Source of the DNA: JBBQXH01 sp963710975
Lineage (GTDB): Bacteria > Actinomycetota > Thermoleophilia > Gaiellales > Gaiellaceae
NCBI GenBank assembly: GCA_963710975.1
Contig: CAVQCG010000006.1
Coordinates: 43,533-107,532 of the forward strand
Direction: 5' to 3'
Length of the DNA stretch: 64,000 nt
Shown: piece by piece, positions 26,405-35,623 of the stretch
Position numbering within the stretch: position 1 is the stretch's first letter
Layout of the letters: every line of letters begins with the position of its first letter
Translations under genes and position numbers: made by a program
Notes under the pieces: model-generated
The model's database searches: none
What the model was told of the DNA's origin: nothing
The model's input: only the letters and a program-made list of their open reading frames with translations

Positions 26405-27382
26405 ACCCTGTGCCGCTTGCTGCTGCTTGAGGGACGCGATCTGATCCTTCGCGAACTTCACGTTCGGATCGTCTGGCGCGAGCTCGACGAATCTCTGGTA
26501 CGCCGCAAGCGCAGCGTCGACCTGCCCCGCGGCTGCTGCGGCCTGGCCCAGCTGAATGTAGCCCGTCGCTTCGTTGGGTTTCACCGTCGTCACTCGCTTG
26601 AAAGCTGCGGCTTCCTTCGCGAAGAGCGCTTGTGCCGATTCGCGCGCTGTCTGCGCGTCGAGCGCCAGCTGGCGCTGGATCGCCTCGTCGATCGGTCCGG
26701 CGCCGAGTGCGCCGAGGAATCCGGTCCCGCCCGGGAAGCTGAAGGCCGTCTGGGCGAACGTTCCCGAGCTGGACTGATTTTGCAACAGATTTGCGCGACT
26801 CGAGGCCTCGCGGGCCTGCGCATCGTAGAGTCCGGCGAGCTGGCTCGCAGCCGTCGTGTCGCCCGGCTTCAGCTTCAGGTAGCTCTCGAGCGTCGCAGCC
26901 GCCGGCTTCGTCTGTCCACCGGCTTGCTGTGCCGTGGCGAGATCGCGCAGGGCCTGGGCGTCGTTCGGGTTCTCGTCGACCTTCTTCTGTGCCTCCTCGA
27001 TCGAGGGCGTGTCCGAGCCTCCGCCGAAGATGTTGTGGAGAACGTCGCCGAGGCTTGCGCCGCTCACGCCCGTGCCGACGCCGAACGCGAGGAAGCCGAT
27101 CGCGAAGGCAGCTGCGAGGAACGCGAACACCCACTTCGCATGGGTGCGCAGGCGCATGAAGAACATGGTGTCCTCGGGCCTCTGGGAGCGCTGTTTCTGC
27201 CCCTTCGAGTCCGCCTTCTTCTCGGGCTTCTTCTCGGGCCTGGCAGACGGTTTCTCGCGCGGCGGGTCGACGACGACCGGTTCGGCTGCGACCGCCTGGT
27301 TCGCGGATTCGCCGGCTACCTGCTGGGCCGGGCGAGCATTCGAGCGCGGGCGCCTGCCGCGCTTCGCCGAAGCTCGTGCCAT
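26402..27382 (-). CDS. Membrane-anchored TPR protein
   Basis: ATG 27382 (MARASAKRGRRPRSNARPAQ) is chosen because AAAGGAGG lies six bases upstream; the frame is open earlier but unlikely. The 326-residue product has a long basic, Lys/Glu-rich cytoplasmic head, one helix (FAFLAAAFAIGFLAFGVGTG, about residues 109-128) and a C-terminal region with tetratricopeptide spacing (NPNDAQALRDLATAQ; PGDTTAASQLAGLYDAQA; AAAGQVDAALAAYQRFVELA). TPRs mediate protein contacts; here presumably outside the membrane. It sits upstream of the diheme cytochrome gene, so a role in assembling cytochromes is possible but unproven. The start overlaps the amidohydrolase end by 67 bases. Confidence 0.8.
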   Translation of the reverse strand: MARASAKRGRRPRSNARPAQQVAGESANQAVAAEPVVVDPPREKPSARPEKKPEKKADSKGQKQRSQRPEDTMFFMRLRTHAKWVFAFLAAAFAIGFLAFGVGTGVSGASLGDVLHNIFGGGSDTPSIEEAQKKVDENPNDAQALRDLATAQQAGGQTKPAAATLESYLKLKPGDTTAASQLAGLYDAQAREASSRANLLQNQSSSGTFAQTAFSFPGGTGFLGALGAGPIDEAIQRQLALDAQTARESAQALFAKEAAAFKRVTTVKPNEATGYIQLGQAAAAAGQVDAALAAYQRFVELAPDDPNVKFAKDQIASLKQQQAAQG

Positions 27383-28611
27383 TCCGAACCTCCTTTCAGG
27401 TACCGCGTCACGCCACCCACGATGGTACGGGACACGCCCCACGGCGTGCCGGAGTAAACGACGGCAGCGGCCGGATCGTCGGCCGGGAGATAGGCGGAGT
27501 CGGCCAGCGAGAGCACGATGAGATCCGCGTGCTTCCCCGGGGTGAGCGATCCGATCTGGCCGTCGAGACCGATCGCACGTGCCGACCCGAGGGTCGCCAG
27601 CTCGAGCACCTGACTTGCAGAAAGGGCGCTCGCATCCGCACGCGACGCGCGCGCGAAAGAGAGCGCAGCGCGCATCTCCTCGAACATGTCGAACGACGGT
27701 GCCGAGGCCGGGCTATCGGTGCCGAGGCCAATCCTGACCCCGGCGGCACGGAGCTCTGCGAGTGGGGCGATGCCGCAGCCGAGCTGCGCGTTCGACCGCG
27801 GACAATGAGCGACCGCAACGTCGTGGCGAGCCAGCAAGGCAATGTCGTCGGCTCCGATCCGGACGCAGTGCGCGGCGGTCACCGAGCGTTGCAACAAGCC
27901 GTTGGCGGCGAGGTGCGCGACGGTGCTCGCGCCGGGAGATTCCACCCCGCAGAACTCGGCAGCCGGGGCGATCGCACCCACGCCGTGACACATGAACTCG
28001 AGTTCGTCGTCGGACTCGGCAATGTGGGTCTGGACTGGGAGGCCCAGCCGGAGGGCCTCGCCGAACAACTCTGCTCCCACGGAGTAGGCGGCGTGTGGAG
28101 AGATGCCGAGCGTGACCCGATCCGAGAACGACGACTCGACGCGCTCGCGGTGTCGGTCGAACATGGCGAGGCCGGCCGCGACATCGCTCCCGAAGATCTC
28201 GAGGCAAACGATGGCACGGAGACCCAGCTCGTCGCAGGCCGGGGCGGCCGCGCCGCTGAAACTCGCATCGGCCACGGTCGTGATGCCGGATTCGAGACAC
28301 ATCGCCGCTCCGAGCCTCGCAATGGAGACAAAGTCGTCCCAGTCGAGTCGACGCTTTCGCTCGATGTGGACATCGAGCCAGGGCCCGAAGGAAAGCCCGT
28401 CACCGAAGCCCCCATAGGACGCGTACTCGATGTGCGAGTGGGCATTGACGAGGCCGGGCAGGATCACCGAGTCCGCAAAATGCGTCGCCGCACCGTTGAT
28501 GCTGGCAGCCGGCCCGACGGCGACGATGCGCCCAGCGTGCACCGCGACGGCACCGTTCTCGATCGGGGCCCCGTCGACGGGCAGCACCCAGTCCGCCGAG
28601 TAGACCTCCAT
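27316..28611 (-). CDS. Amidohydrolase family deaminase (aminofutalosine/5'-methylthioadenosine deaminase-like)
   Basis: A 431-residue metal-dependent hydrolase with the motifs NAHSHIEYA (HxH), QTHIAES (His), AAHCVRIGADD (His) and LGTDSPASAPSFDMFEEMR (metal Asp), a composition typical of the chlorohydrolase/adenosine-type deaminase branch. Such enzymes deaminate aminated purine nucleosides, including the futalosine menaquinone pathway intermediate; no mqn gene is nearby, so the substrate is open. The C-terminus overlaps the TPR gene by 67 bases, and the TPR ribosome binding site is read here as Lys-Gly-Gly codons. Confidence 0.82.
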   Translation of the reverse strand: MEVYSADWVLPVDGAPIENGAVAVHAGRIVAVGPAASINGAATHFADSVILPGLVNAHSHIEYASYGGFGDGLSFGPWLDVHIERKRRLDWDDFVSIARLGAAMCLESGITTVADASFSGAAAPACDELGLRAIVCLEIFGSDVAAGLAMFDRHRERVESSFSDRVTLGISPHAAYSVGAELFGEALRLGLPVQTHIAESDDELEFMCHGVGAIAPAAEFCGVESPGASTVAHLAANGLLQRSVTAAHCVRIGADDIALLARHDVAVAHCPRSNAQLGCGIAPLAELRAAGVRIGLGTDSPASAPSFDMFEEMRAALSFARASRADASALSASQVLELATLGSARAIGLDGQIGSLTPGKHADLIVLSLADSAYLPADDPAAAVVYSGTPWGVSRTIVGGVTRYLKGGSEWHELRRSAAGARARMLARPSR

Positions 28612-28625
28612 CGAAAACGAGGCGT

Positions 28626-29423
28626 CTAGGAGCTCGTACCGGTGAGCCCGCCGGCGTCGGTGTCGGCGTCAGCATCGGCTTCGGCGGCCGCCTGGGCCGC
28701 CCAGCGTTTCTCGAAGAACGCCGCGAGCCAGATCGACCCTTCGAAGAGGATGAGGAGCGGAACCGCCTGCAGGGTGGTGGTGATCGGGTCGATGCCCGGG
28801 AGGGCGACCGCGATTGCGAAGCAGACCACGATACCGATGCGCCTGTTCCGGCGAAGCTTCGCCGAAGACAGGATTCCGACGCGGCACAGACCGAGGATGA
28901 TGACCGGCAACTCGAAGAGGATCCCGATCGCAATCGACGTGATCGCGAAGAACGAGTAGTAGTCGCGCGCCCTGATCTGGATGTTGTAGTAGCCGGAGTC
29001 GAAGTTCAGCAGGAACGGCGTTGCAGCGGGCATGACGATGAAGTACGAGAAGAGAATTCCACCGACGAAGAGGAACGTCGCGAAGATGATCAGCCGGGAG
29101 ATCAGATGCTGATCCTTCTCCTCGAACGCGGGCGCCAGAAACGCCCACATCTGATACGCGATGATCGGGAGGGCCACGCACAGCGCCGCGTAGAGGCTGA
29201 CCATGAACGAGGTCATGAACGGCTCGGTCGGGCTCAGCGTGATCGGGATCTGACCCTCGAGAGGCTTGTTCAGCGCATTGAGGATCTGGCCACGGAAGCC
29301 GTAGGCGAACCCGAACGCGAGCGCGACTCCGACGAGCGAGACGATGAGACGTCCGCGTAGCTCGTCGAGGTGGTCGGTCAGCGTTACCTGGTCGCCGAAC
29401 CGGAGGCGACGCGGAAGGCGCAA
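28626..29423 (-). CDS. tatC: Twin-arginine translocase subunit TatC
   Basis: A 265-residue six-helix membrane protein. The N-terminal HLDELRGRLIVSLVGVALA is the TatC signature that contacts the twin-arginine signal peptide, and LCVALPIIAYQMWAFLAPAF is the second conserved block. LYAALCVALP and GIDPITTTLQAVPLLILFE are also typical. The C-terminus is an Ala/Asp repeat. It lies 12 bases after tatA in the same operon. TatC and TatA export folded proteins, such as cofactor-bearing redox proteins. Confidence 0.95.
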   Translation of the reverse strand: MRLPRRLRFGDQVTLTDHLDELRGRLIVSLVGVALAFGFAYGFRGQILNALNKPLEGQIPITLSPTEPFMTSFMVSLYAALCVALPIIAYQMWAFLAPAFEEKDQHLISRLIIFATFLFVGGILFSYFIVMPAATPFLLNFDSGYYNIQIRARDYYSFFAITSIAIGILFELPVIILGLCRVGILSSAKLRRNRRIGIVVCFAIAVALPGIDPITTTLQAVPLLILFEGSIWLAAFFEKRWAAQAAAEADADADTDAGGLTGTSS

Positions 29424-29435
29424 GGCCTCTCCCGG

Positions 29436-29771
29436 CTAGCTAGTGGTGTTTTGGGTGGGCGTGGGAGCCGGCTGCGTCTCGGTTGCTGGCACCGCAACCG
29501 GTGCTGCGGCAGCGACCGGGGCGGCTGTAGCGACCGGGGTCGCCGTGGCGGCCGGGGCGGCGTCGACCGCAGCGGCGGCGACGACGGCGGGCTGCTGCTC
29601 AGGCTCTTCCTCCTCGTCCTCCTCGGGCTTCGATTTGCCGGTGATCGAGTCCTTGAACTCGCGCATCCCGTGACCGAGCGAGCGGCCCATCTGCGGGAGG
29701 CGCTTCGGCCCGAACACGAGCAGAAGCACGAGCAGAAGCAGGAGAATTTCCCAGATGCTTACGTTCGGCAT
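29436..29771 (-). CDS. tatA: Twin-arginine translocase subunit TatA/E with low-complexity tail
   Basis: A single N-terminal helix (IWEILLLLLVLLLVFGPKRL) with the FGPKRLPQMGRSLG amphipathic helix identifies TatA/E. The first ~50 residues are the normal protein; residues 48-111 are an acidic stretch (PEEDEEEEPEQQP) and an Ala/Thr/Pro/Val repeat that is unusually long. ATG 29771 has TATCCT six bases upstream and no ribosome site, so it is probably leaderless. It forms the translocation channel with TatC encoded next. Confidence 0.93.
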   Translation of the reverse strand: MPNVSIWEILLLLLVLLLVFGPKRLPQMGRSLGHGMREFKDSITGKSKPEEDEEEEPEQQPAVVAAAAVDAAPAATATPVATAAPVAAAAPVAVPATETQPAPTPTQNTTS

Positions 29772-29777
29772 GGGCCG

Positions 29778-29783
29778 AGGATA
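29778..29783 (-). promoter_or_regulatory. Leaderless -10 box of tatA
   Basis: On the minus strand TATCCT is followed by six bases and ATG 29771. The transcript should begin at or within a base of the start codon. Confidence 0.5.
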
Positions 29784-29853
29784 GCAGCGTTTTGCGTACC
29801 GTCCGACGGGTGTATCGACGCCGAGGTTAAGACGGCGTTAAGTGGGCGCTGGG

Positions 29854-30540
29854 CTAGGCGACGTCTTGCAGTCGTGCAGCGCACACGCCCGGTCGCACGA
29901 AGGGCTCGAGCGAGTCTGCCTCGACGTGTGCACCAAGCTCGTCGAGCGCGCCTTGCATCAGCCCGAGGTGCACCGAGCAGACGATCTTCCGGTACGAGTC
30001 GGCGACCTCGCCGAACGGGCAGTGCTGCATGAGGACGGTACGGCCGTCGTCGCCGGGCTCGATCGACGGATCGAATCCGAACTCGGCGAGAAGATCGACG
30101 ACTGCCTGGATGTCCTCATCGGCCGAGGACGATGCGAACGGCGGCTTTCGGTCGACGAGATATCGCCCCCACGCCCGGCCGGCGCGCTCGGCCTCCTCAC
30201 CCGAATCCTGGCCTGACCCGGCGAGATGGCTGGCGAGGATCTCCGCGAGAAGTCGGTAGCCGGCGGACTCGACGACCTCGGTCGAGGTTGGTGTCGGCGC
30301 GTAGACGAGCCTTGGCCGTCCACGCCGATGACGCTCCTCGGGGGTGACCGACACCAGGCCGGCATCGGCGAGGACGCGGAGATGCGTTCGCACGGTATTC
30401 GGGTGCAGACCGACAGCCGAGGCGAGCTCTGTCGCGTCGCGAGGCCCGCGCGACGACCGCAAGGCATCGAGGACGCGGACACGGCTGGGATCCGAGAGGG
30501 CCCGGTGGATGCGCGACTCGCTCTCGTTCACGGGTTGCAT
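29854..30540 (-). CDS. sufR: SufR-like Fe-S sensing repressor (ArsR/winged helix)
   Basis: A 228-residue regulator. Residues about 8-78 form a winged helix (DPSRVRVLDALRSSRG, HPNTVRTHLRVLADAGLVSV). The C-terminal half carries three Cys in HCPFGEV, IVCSVHLGLMQG and GVCAARL, spaced C-x13-C-x31-C, similar in pattern to the cluster-binding Cys of SufR/Rv1460 proteins. In that family the holo form represses suf genes and loss of the cluster relieves it. It faces sufC across 67 bases holding an inverted repeat that overlaps its own ATG, implying autoregulation. Confidence 0.82.
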   Translation of the reverse strand: MQPVNESESRIHRALSDPSRVRVLDALRSSRGPRDATELASAVGLHPNTVRTHLRVLADAGLVSVTPEERHRRGRPRLVYAPTPTSTEVVESAGYRLLAEILASHLAGSGQDSGEEAERAGRAWGRYLVDRKPPFASSSADEDIQAVVDLLAEFGFDPSIEPGDDGRTVLMQHCPFGEVADSYRKIVCSVHLGLMQGALDELGAHVEADSLEPFVRPGVCAARLQDVA

Positions 30541-30563
30541 TTTACCCTGTCAAAATGGTAAAA
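30540..30563. promoter_or_regulatory. Candidate SufR operator: TTTTACC-N10-GGTAAAA
   Basis: A perfect 7-base inverted repeat, TTTTACC (30540-30546) and GGTAAAA (30557-30563), separated by ten bases, in an A+T-rich island of otherwise GC-rich DNA. It overlaps the sufR start codon and a minus-strand TACCAT -10 box, and lies about 45 bases before sufC. A repressor bound here could block both directions. Confidence 0.6.
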
Positions 30564-30607
30564 AACAAGGGCACAGTACATACGGCAGACAGAGACGGAG
30601 ACACGAC

Positions 30608-31387
30608 TTGGCGCTCTTCGAGATCAGGAACCTCCACGTTGCCTTGGAGGATGGGACGGAAATCGTCCGCGGCGTCGACTTGACGATCGACCCGAGCGAG
30701 GTGCACGCGGTCATGGGGCCGAACGGCTCCGGCAAGAGCACGTTGGCCTACGCGCTCATGGGTCATCCGGCCTACCAGATCACCGAGGGCGAGATTCTCC
30801 TCGACGGGGAGAACCTCGTCGAGATGGAAGCTGACGAGCGGGCCCAGAAGGGTCTCTTTCTCGCGTTCCAGTACCCGCATGCGGTTCCCGGCGTCAGCGT
30901 CGCACAGTTCCTGCGTTCCGCCGTGAACGCCGTGCGCAAGGCACGGAACGACGGCGAAGACGACCCGATCACCGTCGCCGAGTTCCGCAAGGACCTGACG
31001 GCTGCGATGGAGGAGCTGAAGGTTCCTCGCGAGATGACGAGCCGGTACCTGAACGAGGGCTTCTCGGGCGGCGAGAAGAAGCGCGTCGAGATTCTGCAGA
31101 TGGCGATGCTGAAGCCGCGCCTCGCGATCCTCGACGAGACCGACTCGGGGCTCGACATCGATGCGCTCAAGATCGTCGCTGAGGGTGTCCGCAAGCTCAC
31201 CGGGCCCGAGACCGGAGCACTCGTGATCACGCACTACCAGCGCATACTCGACTACATCAAGCCCGACTTCGTTCACGTCTTCGTGGACGGGCGCATCGTC
31301 GAGAGCGGCGGGCCAGAGCTCGCCCACAAGCTCGAGGCAGATGGCTACGACGCGTTCTTACCCGAAGCTGTGGGAGGTGCTTCCTGA
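30608..31387 (+). CDS. sufC: SufC, ABC ATPase of the SufBCD scaffold
   Basis: TTG 30608 opens MALFEIRNLHVALEDGTEIV. The 259-residue ATPase has Walker A GPNGSGKST, Q-loop in AFQYPHAVPG, signature FSGGEKKRVE, Walker B LAILDETDSGLD and the H-loop in VITHYQRIL. SufC drives conformational change in the SufB2/SufD scaffold during Fe-S cluster assembly. It is the first gene of the operon and its stop overlaps the sufB start by one base (TGATG). Placing sufC before sufB differs from the usual actinobacterial order. Confidence 0.95.
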   Translation: MALFEIRNLHVALEDGTEIVRGVDLTIDPSEVHAVMGPNGSGKSTLAYALMGHPAYQITEGEILLDGENLVEMEADERAQKGLFLAFQYPHAVPGVSVAQFLRSAVNAVRKARNDGEDDPITVAEFRKDLTAAMEELKVPREMTSRYLNEGFSGGEKKRVEILQMAMLKPRLAILDETDSGLDIDALKIVAEGVRKLTGPETGALVITHYQRILDYIKPDFVHVFVDGRIVESGGPELAHKLEADGYDAFLPEAVGGAS

Positions 31388-32803
31388 TGACGACATCCGA
31401 GACCGAGGTCGTTGCCGGAATCGGTAACGACTACAAGTACGGGTTCCATGATCCGGAGATCTCCGTCTTCAAGTCCAAGCGGGGCCTGACGCCCGAGGTC
31501 GTTCGCGAGATTTCCGCGCACAAGAACGAGCCCGAGTGGATGCTGAACTTCCGGCTCAAGTCCCTCGAGTACTTCCGGGCTCGTCCGATGCCCACATGGG
31601 GCGGCAACCTGTCCGACATCGACTTCGAGAACATCTTCTACTACCTCAAGCCGACCGAGAACCAGGCGAACTCCTGGGAGGATCTCCCGCCGGACATCAA
31701 GAACACGTGGGATCGGCTCGGGATTCCCGAGGCCGAGAAGAAGTACCTCGCCGGCGTCGGCGCCCAGTACGAGTCGGAGGTCGTCTACCACAAGCTCCAG
31801 GAGGAGCTCGAGAAGCAGGGCGTGCTCTTCCTCGACATGGACTCGGGCCTTCGCGAGCACGAGGAGCTCGTGAAGCAGTATTTCGGGACGATCATCCCGC
31901 AGAACGACAACAAGTTCGCGGCGCTGAACTCCGCCGTCTGGTCGGGCGGCTCCTTCATCTACGTGCCGCCCGGCGTCAAGATCGAGATGCCGCTGCAGGC
32001 GTACTTCCGCATCAACGCCGAGAACATGGGCCAGTTCGAGCGGACGCTGATCATCGTCGACGAGGGCGCCTACGTGCACTACGTCGAGGGCTGTACCGCC
32101 CCGATCTACTCGACCGACTCGCTTCATTCGGCGGTCGTCGAGATCATCGTCAAGGACGGCGGCGCGCTGCCGCTACACGACCATCCAGAACTGGTCGACG
32201 AACGTCTACAACCTCGTGACCAAGCGAGCGGTCGCCTACAAGGACGCGACCATGGAATGGGTCGACGGCAACCTCGGCTCGAAGTTGACGATGAAGTACC
32301 CGGCGATCTGGCTCATGGGTGAAGGCGCCCACGGCGAGGTGCTCTCGATCGCGTTCGCGAACGCAGGCCAGCATCAGGACGCGGGCGGAAAGTGCGTCCA
32401 CGTGGCGCCGAACACCTCGTCCGTGATCACATCCAAGTCGATCTCGCGAAACGGCGGCCGGGCGGGGTACCGCGGGCTGCTCGAGGTTGCAAAGGGAGCA
32501 CGAGGCGCGAAGTCGAAGGTCGTGTGCGACGCGCTGATCCTCGACGAGGACTCCCGCTCGGACACGTACCCGTACATCCGCGTCGACGAGTCGGAGAACG
32601 TCTTCACCGAGCACGAGGCGACCGTCTCGAAGATCGGCGAGGAGCAGCTCTTCTACCTGATGAGCCGCGGGCTCTCCGAGGACGAGGCCAGTGCCATGAT
32701 CGTCTCGGGCTTCGTCGAGCCGATCACGAAGGAGCTCCCGCTCGAGTACGCGGTCGAGATGAACCGGCTGATCCAGCTGCAGATGGAAGGATCTGTGGGT
32801 TGA
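31387..32803 (+). CDS. sufB: SufB, Fe-S scaffold core (one frameshift)
   Basis: The N-terminal two thirds (MTTSETEVVAGIGNDYKYGF to SAVVEIIVKDGGA) and the C-terminal third (TIQNWSTNVYNLVTKRA onward) are in different frames. The break is at GGCGGCGCGCTGCCGC near 32160, where loss of two bases from a GC repeat would explain it: restoring them gives GGARCRYTTIQNW, matching the conserved RCxYTTIQNWS of SufB. Joined, it is about 472 residues, full length. SufB carries the nascent cluster with SufC and SufD. The split is almost certainly a sequence error because the gene is normally essential. Confidence 0.93.
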
Positions 32804-33177
32804 TCGCCATCGAGCGCACGGACTTCGTCTCCGTGCCGGTGACGGATCTCGAGCGATCGACGCTGTTCTACGAGGAGACGCTCGGCTTGCCTCGCGTTCC
32901 CGGTCTCGGTGCCTGGCCGGAGTTCCAGCTCGGCGAGAACGTCAGTCTCTACCTCATGGACCCGAAGAATGTCGGTCGTGAGTTCACGGCACCGCACACG
33001 GCCTACATTGCGCTGCGTGTCGCCGATGTGGCGTCGGGGCGCGCGGCTCTCGAGGAGAAGGGCGTCGAGTTCGACGGCGACATCTTCGACACGGGCGTCT
33101 GCCACATGGCGTTCTTCCACGATCCCGACGGGAACGCGCTGATGTTGCACCGGAGGTACGCACCCCGTGAGGACTGA
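32800..33177 (+). CDS. VOC/glyoxalase-fold protein inside the suf operon
   Basis: TTG 32800 overlaps the sufB stop (TTGA), and its end overlaps the sufD GTG by 11 bases, so it is translated with both. The 125-residue product has the paired beta-alpha-beta-beta-beta pattern of the VOC superfamily (FVSVPVTDLERSTLFYEETL; HTAYIALRVADVASGRAAL; HMAFFHDPDGNALMLHRR). Putative metal residues are partly present (Glu near ALMLHRR is replaced). A dedicated role in Fe-S assembly has not been described to my knowledge, so its position is notable; detoxification of a reactive by-product or metal handling are guesses. Confidence 0.85.
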   Translation: MIAIERTDFVSVPVTDLERSTLFYEETLGLPRVPGLGAWPEFQLGENVSLYLMDPKNVGREFTAPHTAYIALRVADVASGRAALEEKGVEFDGDIFDTGVCHMAFFHDPDGNALMLHRRYAPRED

Positions 33178-34339
33178 GCTGATCGAGCGCTACGACGCGC
33201 TGCCCCTGCCGACGACCACGGACGAGCACTGGCGTTTCACCAATCTCGACGGATTCGATCCGGCGAGCTTCGCCGGTGAGGTGGTCGCCGGATCGACCGA
33301 TCAACGCAGCTCGATGCTCTCGGGTCTCGACCTCGCGGGAATCGTGCACGTCAACGAGCAGGGCATCTCCATCGAAGGCATCGAGCCGGGGATTCGCGTC
33401 GAGAAGCTCGACGAGCACCACGAGCTCCTCGGGACGCTCGTCAGGCTCGACGACAAGTTCGCGGCCCATAACGCGGCGATGTGGCAACACGGGCTGCTCG
33501 TGCACGTGCCGCAGGGCGTCGTCCTCGACAAGCCGCTCTACGTCCGGATCGCAAACACCGTCGAGGGCGGCTCGCTGTTCTGGCGCCTGCTCGTCGTCGC
33601 CGAGCGGGAGTCGCGGTTCACCCTGATCGAGGAGTACGCCTCCTCCGATCCATCTCTAAGCGGCTATTCGAACGTCGTCACCGAAGCCTTCGTCGGTCAG
33701 GCCGCCAAGTTCGAGTATGTCTCGATCCAGAACTTCTCGCGCGAGACCTGGCATTTCGCAGCGCACCGCGCACGGGTCGAGCGCGATGCGGAGCTCGACT
33801 GGGTCGCCGGTGGGTTCGGCTCGAAGAAGGGCAAGGTGTGGATCGAGAACGACCTGACAGGGCCCGGTGCCACCTCCCGTGTCACCGGCGCGTACTTCGC
33901 GGACGGTGACCAGCATCTCGACTACGACACCTTCCAGGAGCATGCGGCGCCGAATACGACGTCCGACTTTGCCTTCAAGGGCGCGCTGCGCGATTCCGCG
34001 ACGGCGGTCTGGCGGGGGATGATCCGGGTCGAGCCCGAGGCCCAGCGTACGAACGCCTACCAGGAGAATCGCAATCTCATCCTGTCCCATGACGCGCACG
34101 CTGACTCGATTCCAGGACTCGAGATTCTCGCGAACGACGTGCGTTGCACCCATGGCGCGACTTCGAGCCCCGTGAATCGTGACGAGCTCTTCTACTGCAT
34201 GGCACGTGGCCTGTCGCGTTCCGAGGCCGAGCGGCTGATCGTGCGCGGCTTCTTCCAGGACGTGCTCGACCGCATCGAGCTCGAGCCGGTCCGCGAGGCT
34301 GTCGCCCAGGCGCTCGACTCGCGGATTCCGGAAGCCTGA
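33167..34339 (+). CDS. sufD: SufD, Fe-S scaffold subunit
   Basis: A 390-residue SufBD-family protein. It begins MRTELIERYDALPLPTTTDE with HWRFTNLD, the short N-terminal helix typical of SufD, and continues in the beta-helix core (VNRDELFYCMARGLSRSEAE, LIVRGFFQDVLDRIELEP near the C-terminus). TSDFAFKGAL and HDAHADSIPGLEILANDVRC are standard SufD blocks. GTG 33167 overlaps the VOC gene by 11 bases. With SufB and SufC it forms the cluster scaffold. Confidence 0.93.
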   Translation: MRTELIERYDALPLPTTTDEHWRFTNLDGFDPASFAGEVVAGSTDQRSSMLSGLDLAGIVHVNEQGISIEGIEPGIRVEKLDEHHELLGTLVRLDDKFAAHNAAMWQHGLLVHVPQGVVLDKPLYVRIANTVEGGSLFWRLLVVAERESRFTLIEEYASSDPSLSGYSNVVTEAFVGQAAKFEYVSIQNFSRETWHFAAHRARVERDAELDWVAGGFGSKKGKVWIENDLTGPGATSRVTGAYFADGDQHLDYDTFQEHAAPNTTSDFAFKGALRDSATAVWRGMIRVEPEAQRTNAYQENRNLILSHDAHADSIPGLEILANDVRCTHGATSSPVNRDELFYCMARGLSRSEAERLIVRGFFQDVLDRIELEPVREAVAQALDSRIPEA

Positions 34340-34346
34340 GCTCCTC

Positions 34347-35550
34347 CTAGGTTGCTGCTCCGGCCGCTGGCTCGCCGGCGGCTGGCGGGCCGGCGGGAGC
34401 AGCGCTGACAGCGATCTTCCGCCGCTCCTCCTCGTTGATCATCGCTCGGATGGTGACGAGCAGGATCAGGTTGAAGAGGCACGTGCCGAACGCGGCGAGC
34501 TCGCGATCGGCGAAGTCGAAGACCTGCACGACGAAGATCGAGACCAGCAGTCCCCATTCGAACCAGCGGTATGCAGTCAGGCGCGAGCGCCGGAACAGCT
34601 TGTACACGCCGATCGAGTAGATGACTGCGACGACGGTGCTCGACGCGAGCGTCGCCCAGCCGGAGAAGCCGAGGTGCGCACCGTTGACGGAATCGTCCAC
34701 CTCTTGGAGCGTGACGTTCCCGCTCTTGTTGAAAGCGTCGGCGATTGCGAGACCAAGGTCTGCGACCTTCCCGAGCGCTCCGAGCGTCAGCAGGACGAAG
34801 ATCGCCGAAAGGAGAAGCCGGAACCACTGCCGCTGAGTCTGACGCCAGTACCAGTCGCGGACGATGATGGATGGAACGCGTCGTCCACAGGGGTGGAGGC
34901 GTCGGAATCGCCTCGACCTCGTGGAGCAGGGCGCGGACTCTCCGTACGAGCGGGTTCGCAGGATCGCTCTTGTCGAGCAGACCCAAAGCCTCGTGGATCT
35001 CGTCCTCGTTGAGATCGCGGGTAGATGCCTCCTTCAGCAGATCGAGCGCGTTGGCGAGCGACTCGCCCCTTGTCAGCTTCTTCCGCGTGACGAGAATCCG
35101 CATTCCAAGCCAGATGAGCACGAGCGCGACATAGATCAGCGCGAACGTCGGGTGGAAGAAGTAGTCGTTGTCGCTCGTCACGAACTTCCCGATCTCGTCG
35201 ATGAAGAGACCAAAGCCGATACCGCCGATGACGGCTGCGACCCATCTCGACGCCCGTGTGATCAGCGCCACGCAGACGATCAGCGCAACTCCGAGGAGTG
35301 CTCCACCCCAGAGGAGATGCGCAATGTGGAGTCCGTTGCCACCGAGCTGCGGGTAACCCGTCAGGATCAGGAAGAACCGGATGACCAGGACCGTGAGGAC
35401 GCATATGACGAGGAAGGTCTCGATGAGCGTCTGTGCGGCGACCGAGCGCACCGGCGTGCCGAGGAACCGGTGGACGTACCGCACCTTCAGGTCGTCTGCC
35501 GCACGCTTCGCGGTGTCCGTCGTCGTGTCGATCATGTCCGTCCTGGGCAT
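34347..35550 (-). CDS. Polytopic membrane protein, unknown (one frameshift)
   Basis: ATG 35550 (MPRTDMIDTTTDTAKRAADD) has GGAG about ten bases upstream. The protein has four helices in its first half (TLIETFLVICVLTVLVIRFF; LLWGGALLGVALIVCVALI; AAVIGGIGFGLFIDEIGKFV; TFALIYVALVLIWLGMRI), a soluble middle (EDEIHEALGLLDKSDPANPL) and three helices in the C-terminal half (34347-34860). A surplus C in the CCCC run near 34890 shifts the frame; correcting it gives VPSIIVRDWYWRQTQRQW and joins the halves into about 400 residues. I do not recognise the family. It ends eight bases from sufD, tail to tail. Confidence 0.7.
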
Positions 35551-35623
35551 CGGCTGCTCCGATCGTAGCCCCATCGGAGTCATGTATCGGCACACGGGCT
35601 GGTAGCGTCGAGTCCTGCGTTCC

